Assembly (NCBI GenBank): GCA_002305045.1
Contig: DBPX01000016.1
Coordinates: 144,735 to 208,734, forward strand
DNA length: 64,000 bases
Direction of reading: 5' to 3'
Origin: Ruminococcus sp. UBA1409
Lineage (GTDB): Bacteria > Bacillota > Clostridia > Oscillospirales > Ruminococcaceae
In this document: positions 1-7,956 of the stretch, one piece after another
Position numbering within the stretch: the stretch's first letter is position 1
Layout of the letters: each line of letters opens with the position of its first letter
Position numbers and translations under genes: made by a program
The notes under the pieces: model-generated
What the model was told of the DNA's origin: nothing
Database searches by the model: none
What the model saw: the letters and a program-made list of their open reading frames with translations, nothing else

Positions 1-1
1 T

Positions 2-943
2 TCCAAGAAGGAGCTTGATATAATGTCTGACAGAGAGCTTTCAAGGGTTATATCAAGAGCCGCTGTATTCTCAAGGGTAGATCCTGCCGACAAGCTTAGA
101 ATAGTCAAGGCGTTTCGGAACGCCGGTCACATAGTAGCCATGACAGGAGACGGCGTAAACGACGCTCCTGCCGTCAAGGACGCCCACATCGGAGCCGCTA
201 TGGGACGCTCCGGCACCGACGCCTGCCGTCAGGCTGCGGACATCATACTTATGGACGATGACTTTTCCACCCTCTGCGAGGCGGTAAGAGAGGGCAGGAC
301 CATATACTCAAATATCCGAAAATTCGTTCGGTATCTGATATCCTGCAATATCGGCGAGGTTATAGTCATGCTTTTGTCTATAGTCACCGGGCTTCCTGTA
401 ATTCTTCTTCCCGCACAGATACTTCTTGTCAACCTTGCAACAGACGGTCTCCCGGCTATAGCTTTAGGTCTTGAGCCGTCCGAGGGCGAAATCATGAAAA
501 AAAGCCCCAGGGAGTTTCAGGGCAGCTTTTTTGCAAGGGGCTTAATAAAGAAAATCGTTGTAAGAGGGCTTTTAATAGGAGTCTGCACGCTTTTATGCTT
601 TGCCTACTCGCTCCACATGGGGCTGCCGTTGGAATCAGCAAGGACCTGCGCTCTTGTAACCCTGATAGCAAGCCAGCTTATCCATGTTTTTGAGTGCCGG
701 AGCGAGGAGCGCTCTGTGTTCAGGCTGAATCCTCTTAAAAACCTCTATCTGATAGGAGCGGTAGTTATCTCCGCCGCAGTAACAGCCGCCTGCATATACA
801 TCCCTGCACTGGCAAGGGCGATAGACACCGTTCCCCTGTCTTATCCCGAGCTTGCATGGTCGGTGGCGTTTTCAGCCTGCATACCCATAATATCGGGACT
901 TCTTATGCTGATAACAAGAAAAGAAACGGGCAGCCCAAATTAA
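2..943 (+). CDS. P-type cation-transporting ATPase (calcium type), C-terminal part
   Basis: The reading frame is open from base 2, so the gene starts upstream of the window and only about 313 C-terminal residues are seen. The P-domain hinge motif TGDGVNDAPAVKDA is intact (bases about 161-202), followed by membrane segments and the C-terminal transmembrane domain typical of P2 (Ca2+, SERCA/PMCA-like) pumps. Such proteins use ATP to move Ca2+ or another cation across the cytoplasmic membrane. The phosphorylated Asp (DKTGT) and actuator domain lie outside the window, so ion specificity cannot be settled. The next gene is convergent, with about 30 bp between the stops. Confidence 0.9.
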   Translation, partial: SKKELDIMSDRELSRVISRAAVFSRVDPADKLRIVKAFRNAGHIVAMTGDGVNDAPAVKDAHIGAAMGRSGTDACRQAADIILMDDDFSTLCEAVREGRTIYSNIRKFVRYLISCNIGEVIVMLLSIVTGLPVILLPAQILLVNLATDGLPAIALGLEPSEGEIMKKSPREFQGSFFARGLIKKIVVRGLLIGVCTLLCFAYSLHMGLPLESARTCALVTLIASQLIHVFECRSEERSVFRLNPLKNLYLIGAVVISAAVTAACIYIPALARAIDTVPLSYPELAWSVAFSACIPIISGLLMLITRKETGSPN

Positions 944-952
944 GGACTGCCC
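928..952 (-). terminator. Probable terminator after the CE1 esterase
   Basis: An inverted repeat GGGCAG/CTGCCC spans 928-952. On the minus strand it is followed by a T-rich stretch (gTTTCTTTTC), so it suits the esterase at 975-1937. On the plus strand no T-run follows, so it serves the ATPase gene poorly. The hairpin overlaps the ATPase stop codon. Confidence 0.45.
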
Positions 953-974
953 AAGACTGTTAAATAATGATATT

Positions 975-1937
975 TTATCTGGTAAAGGCTACATGGGAGA
1001 AGTTGTAGAAGCCAAGGTGCCAGATGCCAAAATCATGTCCTCCGGAGCGGGTATGCCAGGTGAAGTTTTTGTTGCTGAGCTTGTCGCACAGCTCAAGGAG
1101 CTGAGGCTCAAGGTCCTCGCCCTCGCCCTTGGCGTCCTTAATGCCCATCGCATTTGTGTGGCTGGCTATCGCAACGCCGTCGTCAAGTCCGCAGATGTTA
1201 TAGAAATACTTGATGTCGTAATCCTCGAACTTATCGTCTGAGAGCCTGGTAGCTATGTCAGAGGCGCTGTAGGTGGTAGGGCAGGAGCTGAATGCTCCAA
1301 AGTAGCTGAACAGGTCAAGGCACTCGCAAAGGGCGATGTTTGTCGTCTGCATACCGCCCATAGAAAGTCCCGCACAGGCTCTGTGGTCCCTTGCGGCAGT
1401 TATGTCATAGCCCTCGGAGTAATCGGCATAGGTGGCGTAGTGCTCGTCTATGTAGGGAATAAGGTCGTTTCTTAGCTCCTGGCCGAAAAGATAGAAGCCT
1501 TGGATATTGTCAAAGGAGGTGTTATGGCAGTCCTTTGTCGACCTTCCGTTGGGGGTGACGATGATAAACGGCTCAACACCCTCATTAAGAATCATATTGT
1601 CGGCAATCTTCTTGACCTCGCTGTTATTGTCGGTCATAGCCCACTCCCAAAGGTCTCCGCCGACGCCGTGAAGCAGGAACATTACATTGTACTGCTTGCT
1701 CTCGTCATAGTCCGGCGGGAGATAGATGCATGCCTCCTTCTCAAACTCGCTCATATCTCCGGCGTAGTCCTTGGTGGGATAGAAGAAATGCTCTACGGTT
1801 CCTCCGTTGTCGACAGCCTTTCTTGCCTCGCTGGGAATCTCGTCGACAAACTCGACCTTGCCCGAGCAGCCGGTAAGACCGGCAGTAAGCGTCATGCCCA
1901 TAAGGCAAAACATAAGTATGCGCTTGAATATTCTCAT
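975..1937 (-). CDS. Secreted lipoprotein esterase, CE1/feruloyl-esterase-like alpha/beta hydrolase
   Basis: A 320-residue protein with a lipoprotein signal peptide (basic start, hydrophobic core, lipobox LTGC with Cys24), so it is probably anchored on the outer face of the membrane. The nucleophile elbow is GLSMGG (Ser192). Asp252 in LDDG and His301 in GGHDFGIW are plausible triad partners. The order matches esterase D/Fes-like enzymes such as the feruloyl-esterase domains of clostridial xylanases, which release phenolic acids or other acyl groups from hemicellulose. Substrate is inferred only. It lies 14 bp downstream of a MarR regulator on the same strand and is probably co-transcribed with it. 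Confidence 0.8.
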   Translation of the reverse strand: MRIFKRILMFCLMGMTLTAGLTGCSGKVEFVDEIPSEARKAVDNGGTVEHFFYPTKDYAGDMSEFEKEACIYLPPDYDESKQYNVMFLLHGVGGDLWEWAMTDNNSEVKKIADNMILNEGVEPFIIVTPNGRSTKDCHNTSFDNIQGFYLFGQELRNDLIPYIDEHYATYADYSEGYDITAARDHRACAGLSMGGMQTTNIALCECLDLFSYFGAFSSCPTTYSASDIATRLSDDKFEDYDIKYFYNICGLDDGVAIASHTNAMGIKDAKGEGEDLEPQLLELCDKLSNKNFTWHTRSGGHDFGIWHLGFYNFSHVAFTR

Positions 1938-1951
1938 CTTAAAAATCTCCT

Positions 1952-2422
1952 TTACAGCCCCTGATTTTTCTGATTGCTGACAGCCTGATTGTACATATTG
2001 GCAAGGTTCTTCCCCGCCCTGTCAAGCAGCTCCATAAACAGCTTTTTCTCATCCTCCGAGAAGTTTAAAAGACATTCGCTCTCCACGCTGTCGACAATCT
2101 TCTCGACCTCCTCAGCCATCGCCTTTCCCGATTCAGTAAGATATACTGTGTATGCCCTTTTCCCTCCTGATACATGGGCAGTCTCCCTCCTGATAAGGCC
2201 TCTTTTATCCATATTCCCCAGGATAATGGTCATCGTGGCAGGCTCGACATGGCACCTCTGTGCAAGATCCTTCTGAAGATACCCCTCCCTTTCCAAGAGT
2301 GCCTCGAGAACCTTCGGCTGTCCGTCAGAAAGATTCAGCTTAGCAAAGTAGCTTCGGCAAACCTTCCTGTGAGCGTTCGAGGTATAAATCAGCGACTTAT
2401 GTAGTTTATTCGTGCTTTCCAT
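1952..2422 (-). CDS. MarR family transcriptional regulator
   Basis: A 156-residue winged-helix protein. The segment DLAQRCHVEPATMTIILGNM fits the helix-turn-helix of MarR proteins, followed by a wing region (RGLIRRETAHVSGGKRAYTVYLTESG) and a C-terminal dimerisation helix. It precedes the CE1 esterase by 14 bp. A sigma-A promoter with a perfect inverted repeat over its -10 lies just upstream, which points to autorepression. MarR proteins often sense phenolic compounds, which would suit a feruloyl-esterase partner, but the ligand is inference. Confidence 0.9.
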   Translation of the reverse strand: MESTNKLHKSLIYTSNAHRKVCRSYFAKLNLSDGQPKVLEALLEREGYLQKDLAQRCHVEPATMTIILGNMDKRGLIRRETAHVSGGKRAYTVYLTESGKAMAEEVEKIVDSVESECLLNFSEDEKKLFMELLDRAGKNLANMYNQAVSNQKNQGL

Positions 2423-2442
2423 TTCCCCACAGACACCTCCAT

Positions 2443-2486
2443 ATAATTATCATTCTAATTATCGCACAAAACTAACCGCTTGTCAA
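2443..2486 (-). promoter_or_regulatory. Promoter and operator of the marR-esterase operon
   Basis: On the minus strand TTGACA (2486-2481) and GATAAT (2463-2458) are separated by 17 bp. A perfect inverted repeat ATAATTA-N6-TAATTAT at 2443-2462 covers the -10 and the start-site region, as expected for a MarR dimer site. Regulator binding here is inferred from the layout. Confidence 0.75.
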
Positions 2487-2542
2487 TACAAATTTTAATA
2501 AATGTAATGAGTATACACTATGATTAATAAATGTGAGGCTTA

Positions 2543-4123
2543 TCAGTCGGAAGGACCAAAGCTCTCCATTATCTTTCCTGCGACACGCAGACCGTCCACC
2601 GCTGCGGAGACGATTCCTCCGGCGTAGCCTGCTCCCTCTCCGCAGGGATAGAGATTGTCAAATCCCATCGCTAAAAGCTCCTCGTTTCTTGGGATTCTAA
2701 CAGGAGAGGAGGTCCTGGTCTCAGGAGCGGTAAGGGCAGCTCCCATATCCTTAAAGCAGGACAGTTCCCTTGAGAACTTCATTATCCCCTCCCTCATCAT
2801 ATCTGTGACGAAGCCGGGGAATATTCCTCTAAAGTCGCAGGGAACAGCTCCGGGGAGGTAGCTTGGAGCGACGGAAATCGCCCTTGTATCCGCAAAAAGC
2901 CCTCCTACAGTCATCATCGGCGCATGATAGCTATTTGTAAGCGAGTACGCCGCTCTTTCTATCGATAGGGCAAATTCAACGCCGTCAAGCGGCTTTGTGC
3001 CGAAATCGGCAGGTCCAACAGAGACTACAAGCGCCGAGTTGGCGTTTTCTTTATCCCTTGCATACTCGCTCATGCCGTTGGTGACGATGCCTCCCCGCTG
3101 GCTTGACGCCGCTACGACCGACCCTCCCGGGCACATACAGAAGGTATACGCCGCTCTGCCGTCCTTTCGTCTGTGGGATAGCTGATACTCCCCCTTTGGA
3201 AGCTCCCGTTTCCCGGCAAGCGACCCGTAAAGGCTGTAATCAACAGCCTCCTGCTTGTGCTCAATCCTTGCTCCGACCGAAAACGGCTTAGGAATAATGG
3301 TGACGCCGGAGTCAAGAAGCATCCCAAAGGTATCCCTTGCAGAGTGACCTATCGCAAGTACAACTGCGGATGAGGGAATCTCCTCGCCGCAGGAGAGCGC
3401 AGATAAAACGCTCTGACCGTTCGCCCTAAAGCCGTCCAGCCGTGAAAGAAATCTTATTTCGCCGCCAAGCTCCTCTATCCTATTTCTTATAGACATTACG
3501 ACAAGCCTTAGCCTGTCCGTCCCTATGTGGGGCTTGGATGAGGTTAGTATATCCTCGGGCGCTCCAAACTCGTACAGTCTTTTTAGAACATAGCCCGTAA
3601 GAGGGTCGCCGATTCGTGTTGTCAGCTTGCCGTCGGAAAATGTTCCGGCGCCGCCCTCCCCGAACTGAACATTTGTGTTTTCGTCAAGCTCACCGCCGCT
3701 CCAGAAGCGATTGACCGCCTTTACCCTGTTTTCAAGCCTGTCTCCCCTCTCGAGGACGACAGGGCGGTATCCGTTCTCGGCGAGCAAAAGCGCACAGAAC
3801 ATCCCGGCAGGTCCGAAGCCGGCAATTACTACCCTGCCCGGTCTTTTTTTATCGGAGATATCAAGCTTTAGCTCCGGCTCCTCAAAATACCTTACATCCT
3901 TGAGCCTTGCAAGGCTTATTTCCCGTTCCGGGCTTTTGAGTCTTACAAGGACGGATTTTACAAAGTGGATGCTCTCACGCTTCCTGGCGTCAAGAGAGGA
4001 TTTGTATATTTTAGCCTCAAGTATCTCGCTGTGCGGCAGTCTCAGCCTTTTTAGAGCCTTTTCTACTGCCGAGGAGGAATCCTCGTCTATGCCGCAGGAG
4101 ATATTCATTACAATAATTGGCAT
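2543..4123 (-). CDS. FAD-dependent dehydrogenase, COG2509 family
   Basis: About 526 residues. After an N-terminal region of about 95 residues comes a Rossmann dinucleotide motif (VVIAGFGPAGMFCALLLAEN) for FAD. A VQFGEGGAGTFSDGKL segment and a C-terminal GEGAGYAGGIVSAAVDG motif also fit the COG2509 flavoproteins, whose substrate is not known. The ATG at 4123 is preferred: GAGGTG lies 4 bases upstream of it, whereas an in-frame TTG at 4135 has no ribosome site. A strong terminator hairpin ends directly at this ribosome site (see the feature at 4134-4167). It lies downstream of cdaA-cdaR on the same strand. Confidence 0.88.
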   Translation of the reverse strand: MPIIVMNISCGIDEDSSSAVEKALKRLRLPHSEILEAKIYKSSLDARKRESIHFVKSVLVRLKSPEREISLARLKDVRYFEEPELKLDISDKKRPGRVVIAGFGPAGMFCALLLAENGYRPVVLERGDRLENRVKAVNRFWSGGELDENTNVQFGEGGAGTFSDGKLTTRIGDPLTGYVLKRLYEFGAPEDILTSSKPHIGTDRLRLVVMSIRNRIEELGGEIRFLSRLDGFRANGQSVLSALSCGEEIPSSAVVLAIGHSARDTFGMLLDSGVTIIPKPFSVGARIEHKQEAVDYSLYGSLAGKRELPKGEYQLSHRRKDGRAAYTFCMCPGGSVVAASSQRGGIVTNGMSEYARDKENANSALVVSVGPADFGTKPLDGVEFALSIERAAYSLTNSYHAPMMTVGGLFADTRAISVAPSYLPGAVPCDFRGIFPGFVTDMMREGIMKFSRELSCFKDMGAALTAPETRTSSPVRIPRNEELLAMGFDNLYPCGEGAGYAGGIVSAAVDGLRVAGKIMESFGPSD

Positions 4124-4133
4124 AAAGCACCTC

Positions 4134-4167
4134 AAAAAATGGGACCATTACAAAATCTATGGTCCCA
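4134..4167 (-). terminator. Intrinsic terminator between cdaR and the COG2509 gene
   Basis: Minus strand: stem TGGGACCAT (4167-4159), ten-base loop, ATGGTCCCA (4148-4140), then six Ts (4139-4134). The stem is perfect over 9 bp. It begins 8 bases after the cdaR stop codon, and its U-run directly abuts the GAGGTG ribosome site of the next gene, so it may act as an attenuator as well as an operon end. Confidence 0.85.
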
Positions 4168-4175
4168 CTTGAAAA

Positions 4176-5495
4176 TTATTCTACTACATTGACATCGTGG
4201 ATGTTTTCCTCGATATTTGCAACAACGGTGTATCTGCCGAAAGCCCAGCAGTCGGTGTAATCCGGGGCGTAGACATTGACAGAGTACATCTCCGAGCCGA
4301 GATTGATGTTATAGTTCATCATGTCAAGCTCGGCTATTATGTTCGTGGCGTCAATCTGCTCGATAGACTCGGCAGGCCCTATAATTGTGACATTCGTAAT
4401 CTTGTCGGTGAGAACAGAGACAACATAGTCGTCCGGGCAGTTTATAACCGATATTCGGTTGTTATTCACCGTGACGCTCTTTGAGGTGTAGCCCTCAAGG
4501 TCGAAGCTGACGGTGAGAGTGTTATTGCCGGAGATGTTGGTGTAATATGCCGTGTCAGAAATGCTCTGGGTCAAAAGAGCGCCGATTTTAACCTGTCTTA
4601 TGTCTATATACCCGACGGTGGAGAGTGAATCCATGGTTAAAAGCCTCTGGTCCTTGCCCTTGACCATGACAGTCTCCGGCTGAACGGTGTACTTGCCGTC
4701 AAGCGAGGAAATGTCAAACTGGCTGAAATACGGATTAAACCTTATATCCGGCTTTAGGTTCTTGGTGATGTAAACCGAGAGGTTAAGATCGAAGCTATCG
4801 ACATCATGGGTTATCTTTTCGCTCTCGAACACGCTGTCGCCATTGTACATCTTTAGGCTTGTGTTTGTTATCCTGATATCCTGATTTACCACTCCGCTAT
4901 TGTTGACCTCGACAACGCAGGAGGTTATCTGCTCGATATAGTCCTTAGGACCGTACAGAACGACCTGAGAGGGATTTATGCTGACCTCGTCCGGGTCTAT
5001 CATATAGCCCTCTGCGGCAGAGACCTTGGAATAATCCGCTGTCAGAGTGCCGTCTGACACGGAAAATTCCTTGTATACAAGATGGTCAAACTCCACCTTG
5101 ACCGTCTGGACATCCTGAACGACAGTAATAGCGTCACCGTTTACACTCGTGACCTCTACCCTTAGGTCATACTGACCGGGAGCACGCACAGAGTCGAGAT
5201 TTACCGTCGCATGGACATCATCCTGTGTGTACTCGCCTATCTGATACCTAAGCCCGGTTATGTTCAGATTGACGGTATCGGCAGACTTTGTCATTATGGA
5301 AAGACCGGCGATATCAGCATAGCTGCCGGTTAGAGAATAGTCTATAGGAACATCCCTTAGAGTGACCGTAGTCTCCGGGAATACGGTGAGGGAGAGAATG
5401 AACCACAAAGCAAAGGCAGCTATAACCGAAAGAATGAGGTATAGCATATTGATATTGCCAAAGATTCTTCTAAGCCTCTTTTTCTTCTGTGGCAT
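4176..5495 (-). CDS. cdaR: YbbR-domain membrane protein CdaR, regulator of diadenylate cyclase
   Basis: A 439-residue protein: basic cytoplasmic start, one transmembrane helix (about residues 17-38), then a long extracytoplasmic part made of repeated YbbR-like beta domains (recurring pattern of TLRDVPID, VMVKGKDQ, VTIIGPAE segments). In Firmicutes CdaR binds CdaA and modulates its c-di-AMP synthesis. The start overlaps the end of cdaA by 26 bp, so the two are translationally coupled. glmM, usually the third gene of this operon, is not next; a flavoprotein gene is. Confidence 0.92.
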   Translation of the reverse strand: MPQKKKRLRRIFGNINMLYLILSVIAAFALWFILSLTVFPETTVTLRDVPIDYSLTGSYADIAGLSIMTKSADTVNLNITGLRYQIGEYTQDDVHATVNLDSVRAPGQYDLRVEVTSVNGDAITVVQDVQTVKVEFDHLVYKEFSVSDGTLTADYSKVSAAEGYMIDPDEVSINPSQVVLYGPKDYIEQITSCVVEVNNSGVVNQDIRITNTSLKMYNGDSVFESEKITHDVDSFDLNLSVYITKNLKPDIRFNPYFSQFDISSLDGKYTVQPETVMVKGKDQRLLTMDSLSTVGYIDIRQVKIGALLTQSISDTAYYTNISGNNTLTVSFDLEGYTSKSVTVNNNRISVINCPDDYVVSVLTDKITNVTIIGPAESIEQIDATNIIAELDMMNYNINLGSEMYSVNVYAPDYTDCWAFGRYTVVANIEENIHDVNVVE

Positions 5496-6369
5496 TCTTT
5501 TTCTCCTTTCTTGGAAGCAGCCTCGAGAAGAGCCTCTTCTCCGCCTGAGGCCTCTCGGGGATTATCTGGGATTTCAGATATTTAATAAGCCTGTCCTTTG
5601 TGTAGCCTCTTGTAAGCTCGCCGTTTTCGGCTATAGAGATTGTGCCAGTCTCCTCCGAGACGACTACAATGATAGCGTCAGAGTTCTCACTCATGCCTAT
5701 AGCCGCCCTATGCCTTGAGCCAAGGAGCTTGTTTATCCTCTCCTCCTTCTGAGGAGTCGGCAGGAAGCAGCCGGCGGCTATTATCCTTGCGTTTCTTATG
5801 ATGACTGCGCCGTCGTGAAGCGGGGTCTTTGGGAAGAAGATGGTCCCAAGGCTTGCAACCGAGGGAACGCAGTCCATAACGGTGCCGGTGTCAATCTGCT
5901 CGCCAAGCCTTGTCTGCCTCTCGATTACGATAAGCGCTCCCGTTGTGCTCTCGGAAAGCTGGCTTGCCGCCTCTCCCACGACCTCAATGGTTCTGTTCCA
6001 GTTTTGAATCATATCGTCCGAACGGACGCTGTCGCTAAAAACGCCTATTGATTTTACATTCGTCCTGCCGACCTTTTCAAGCATCCTTCTAAGCTCCGGC
6101 TGAAAAACTATCAGTATCGCTATGATTCCGACCTGAAGGAAGTTGCTAAGAAGATAGGACATCACCCTAAGCTCCAGCCCCGCCGAGATGAAGTAGACGA
6201 CTATGACCACCAAAATACCCGTCAGAAGCTGCTGAGCCTTAGTCTCACGGATAAGCTTGATTCCCTTGTAGATAAAAAAGGTCAAAAGCAGTATATCAAT
6301 AGCGTCGAGGAAGGTTATTGTACTAATTATGCTGGATAATCTCGTAATAATATCATTAATGTAGTCCAA
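5470..6369 (-). CDS. cdaA: Diadenylate cyclase CdaA
   Basis: A 299-residue membrane enzyme making cyclic di-AMP from two ATP. Three N-terminal transmembrane helices lie within residues 20-90, followed by a DisA_N domain with both signature motifs, DGA (186-188, in TPLHDGAVII) and RHR (219-221, in LGSRHRAAIG). The C terminus is rich in Lys and Glu. c-di-AMP controls K+ and osmolyte homeostasis, and in many Firmicutes it is essential. It is the first gene of a cdaA-cdaR pair. The 131 bp upstream up to the next gene are A+T rich. Confidence 0.95.
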   Translation of the reverse strand: MDYINDIITRLSSIISTITFLDAIDILLLTFFIYKGIKLIRETKAQQLLTGILVVIVVYFISAGLELRVMSYLLSNFLQVGIIAILIVFQPELRRMLEKVGRTNVKSIGVFSDSVRSDDMIQNWNRTIEVVGEAASQLSESTTGALIVIERQTRLGEQIDTGTVMDCVPSVASLGTIFFPKTPLHDGAVIIRNARIIAAGCFLPTPQKEERINKLLGSRHRAAIGMSENSDAIIVVVSEETGTISIAENGELTRGYTKDRLIKYLKSQIIPERPQAEKRLFSRLLPRKEKKNATEEKEA

Positions 6370-6500
6370 CTATGCTCCGTCCTTTCCGATTCTTCATGCC
6401 GCTTCCCCTGTAAAACAACTCTATATCACCAGCTAACAAAAGAGCCGATTGTTCTTATAATCAATTATAATTGTAACACATCTACAGAAAATTTCAATAG

Positions 6501-7637
6501 CTAAACCCCATCTTTTGATAATTTTTTTATCGCACGGGCTAAAAGGAGTGTGTCCCTTTCGGAGCTGAAAACCGAGGGCGAGAATCTCACCGTGCCGTTC
6601 GGCAGAGTCCCTATCGTCCTGTGAGCCAAAACAGCGCAGTGAAGTCCGCCTCTTAACGCAAAGCCCATATCAGAAAGAGACGCCGCAACCGTCTCCGACG
6701 GCAGACCGTCAAGATTAAAGGAGACAATCGGCACAAAGCGGTCTCCCCGGCGGTAAAGACTTATCCCGCTTATATCCTTTACAGCGTCGATAAATATATC
6801 GCAGAGGGCGTCCTCATGATTATATACCGAGCCTATTCCCGTCGACTCTATAAATTTAAGACCCGCAAGGAGCGAGGCTATCCCTACTGTGTTGAGCGTC
6901 CCGCTTTCTAAATGCTCCGGCATGAAGCCCGTCTGGTCAAGCTCTGCGGAGGTAGCGCCAGTTCCTCCCTCAATGATGGTGTCAAGGGCAAAGCTGCCGT
7001 CTGAAATCAAAAGTCCCGTCCCCGAGGCTCCTAAGAGTCCCTTATGCCCCGGAACGCATATGAAGTTCATACCCATGCCAAGGTCAAGCTCGGTGATTCC
7101 GGCAGCCTGTGCGCCGTCAACAATAAACGGAACTCCCATATCTTTGCAAAGCCTGGCTATCTCCCTTACCGGCATTATCCTGCCGGTGACATTACTTGCC
7201 GCAGTACAGACTACACAGCCGGTATTGGGCTTTATAAACCTTTTAAAGCTCTCGAGCGTTTCCTCATCCGTCCTGCCGATTCTGGCGACATCAACCCTTG
7301 CTCCCCTTTTAAAGAGCGCATATGCCGGTCTTGAGACGGAGTTATGCTCCATCGAGGAGATTACAAGGCTTCTTTTGCTCCCGGGAATACCCTTAATCGC
7401 CATGTTGAGGGAATGTGTGCAGTTGAGCGTGAAAACAACATTCTCAGGCTTAGCCTTAAACATCCCGGCGGCGAGCTGCCTTGTTTCGTAGACCATCTCG
7501 GCTGAACGAAGGGAGTAGCTGTGCCCTCCCCTTCCGGGATTCCCGCCATAGTCGTTTGACGCACTGCATATCGCCGCCCTCACCGAGGAGGGCTTTGGGT
7601 ATGAGGTCGCCGCATTGTCAAAGTATACCGTCCTCAT
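6501..7637 (-). CDS. Aminotransferase class V, cysteine desulfurase-like (TIGR01977 type)
   Basis: A 378-residue PLP enzyme. It opens with YFDNAATSYPKP, has CTHSLNMAIKG, an Asp in VDGAQAAGI for the PLP ring nitrogen, and the Schiff-base Lys in PGHKGLLG. RGGLHCAVLAH carries a Cys at the place expected for a desulfurase. This suits the EF2568-like family of cysteine desulfurase-related proteins rather than the housekeeping IscS, and no IscU is nearby. The upstream gene (DUF3343) ends 4 bp before the start, so the two form an operon. Desulfurase activity is inferred. Confidence 0.85.
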   Translation of the reverse strand: MRTVYFDNAATSYPKPSSVRAAICSASNDYGGNPGRGGHSYSLRSAEMVYETRQLAAGMFKAKPENVVFTLNCTHSLNMAIKGIPGSKRSLVISSMEHNSVSRPAYALFKRGARVDVARIGRTDEETLESFKRFIKPNTGCVVCTAASNVTGRIMPVREIARLCKDMGVPFIVDGAQAAGITELDLGMGMNFICVPGHKGLLGASGTGLLISDGSFALDTIIEGGTGATSAELDQTGFMPEHLESGTLNTVGIASLLAGLKFIESTGIGSVYNHEDALCDIFIDAVKDISGISLYRRGDRFVPIVSFNLDGLPSETVAASLSDMGFALRGGLHCAVLAHRTIGTLPNGTVRFSPSVFSSERDTLLLARAIKKLSKDGV

Positions 7638-7641
7638 GCCG

Positions 7642-7863
7642 TCACCTGTTTACGGACATCATACCCTTACATTCGATAGAGCTTTTTGCGAGCAGCTCGC
7701 AGATGTAGGAGGAGTTTTCCCGCACTCTTATCGAATAGCCGCAGCCGGAGGACAGTCCCTTGGGAGTTTTTTCTATCTCGCAATAGTATCCCAGATTATT
7801 TAAAAGCCGTTTAGCCTTCATTGCGTAGGTTATGGACGAAACGGCTATAAGCGTATATGTCAA
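7642..7863 (-). CDS. DUF3343 protein, putative Se/S carrier-like
   Basis: About 73 residues matching the small DUF3343 family: a thioredoxin-like N-terminal segment (YTLIAVSSITYAMKAKRLL), then SSGCGYSIRV, where Cys is the candidate carrier residue. I favour the TTG at 7863, which has AGAGGTG about 9 bases upstream; an in-frame GTG at 7875 gives 77 residues but lacks a ribosome site. Family members have been named putative sulfur or selenium carriers because of their gene contexts. The following gene is a cysteine desulfurase-like enzyme 4 bp away, which fits sulfur or selenium transfer between the two. Confidence 0.75.
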   Translation of the reverse strand: MTYTLIAVSSITYAMKAKRLLNNLGYYCEIEKTPKGLSSGCGYSIRVRENSSYICELLAKSSIECKGMMSVNR

Positions 7864-7956
7864 GACTGTTTGCACCTCTTAGTATATTCTGCGGAGCCTG
7901 ATTATAGCTCCACACTTCATTATATGCAGGGTGCTAAGGTTTGACATGATATAATA

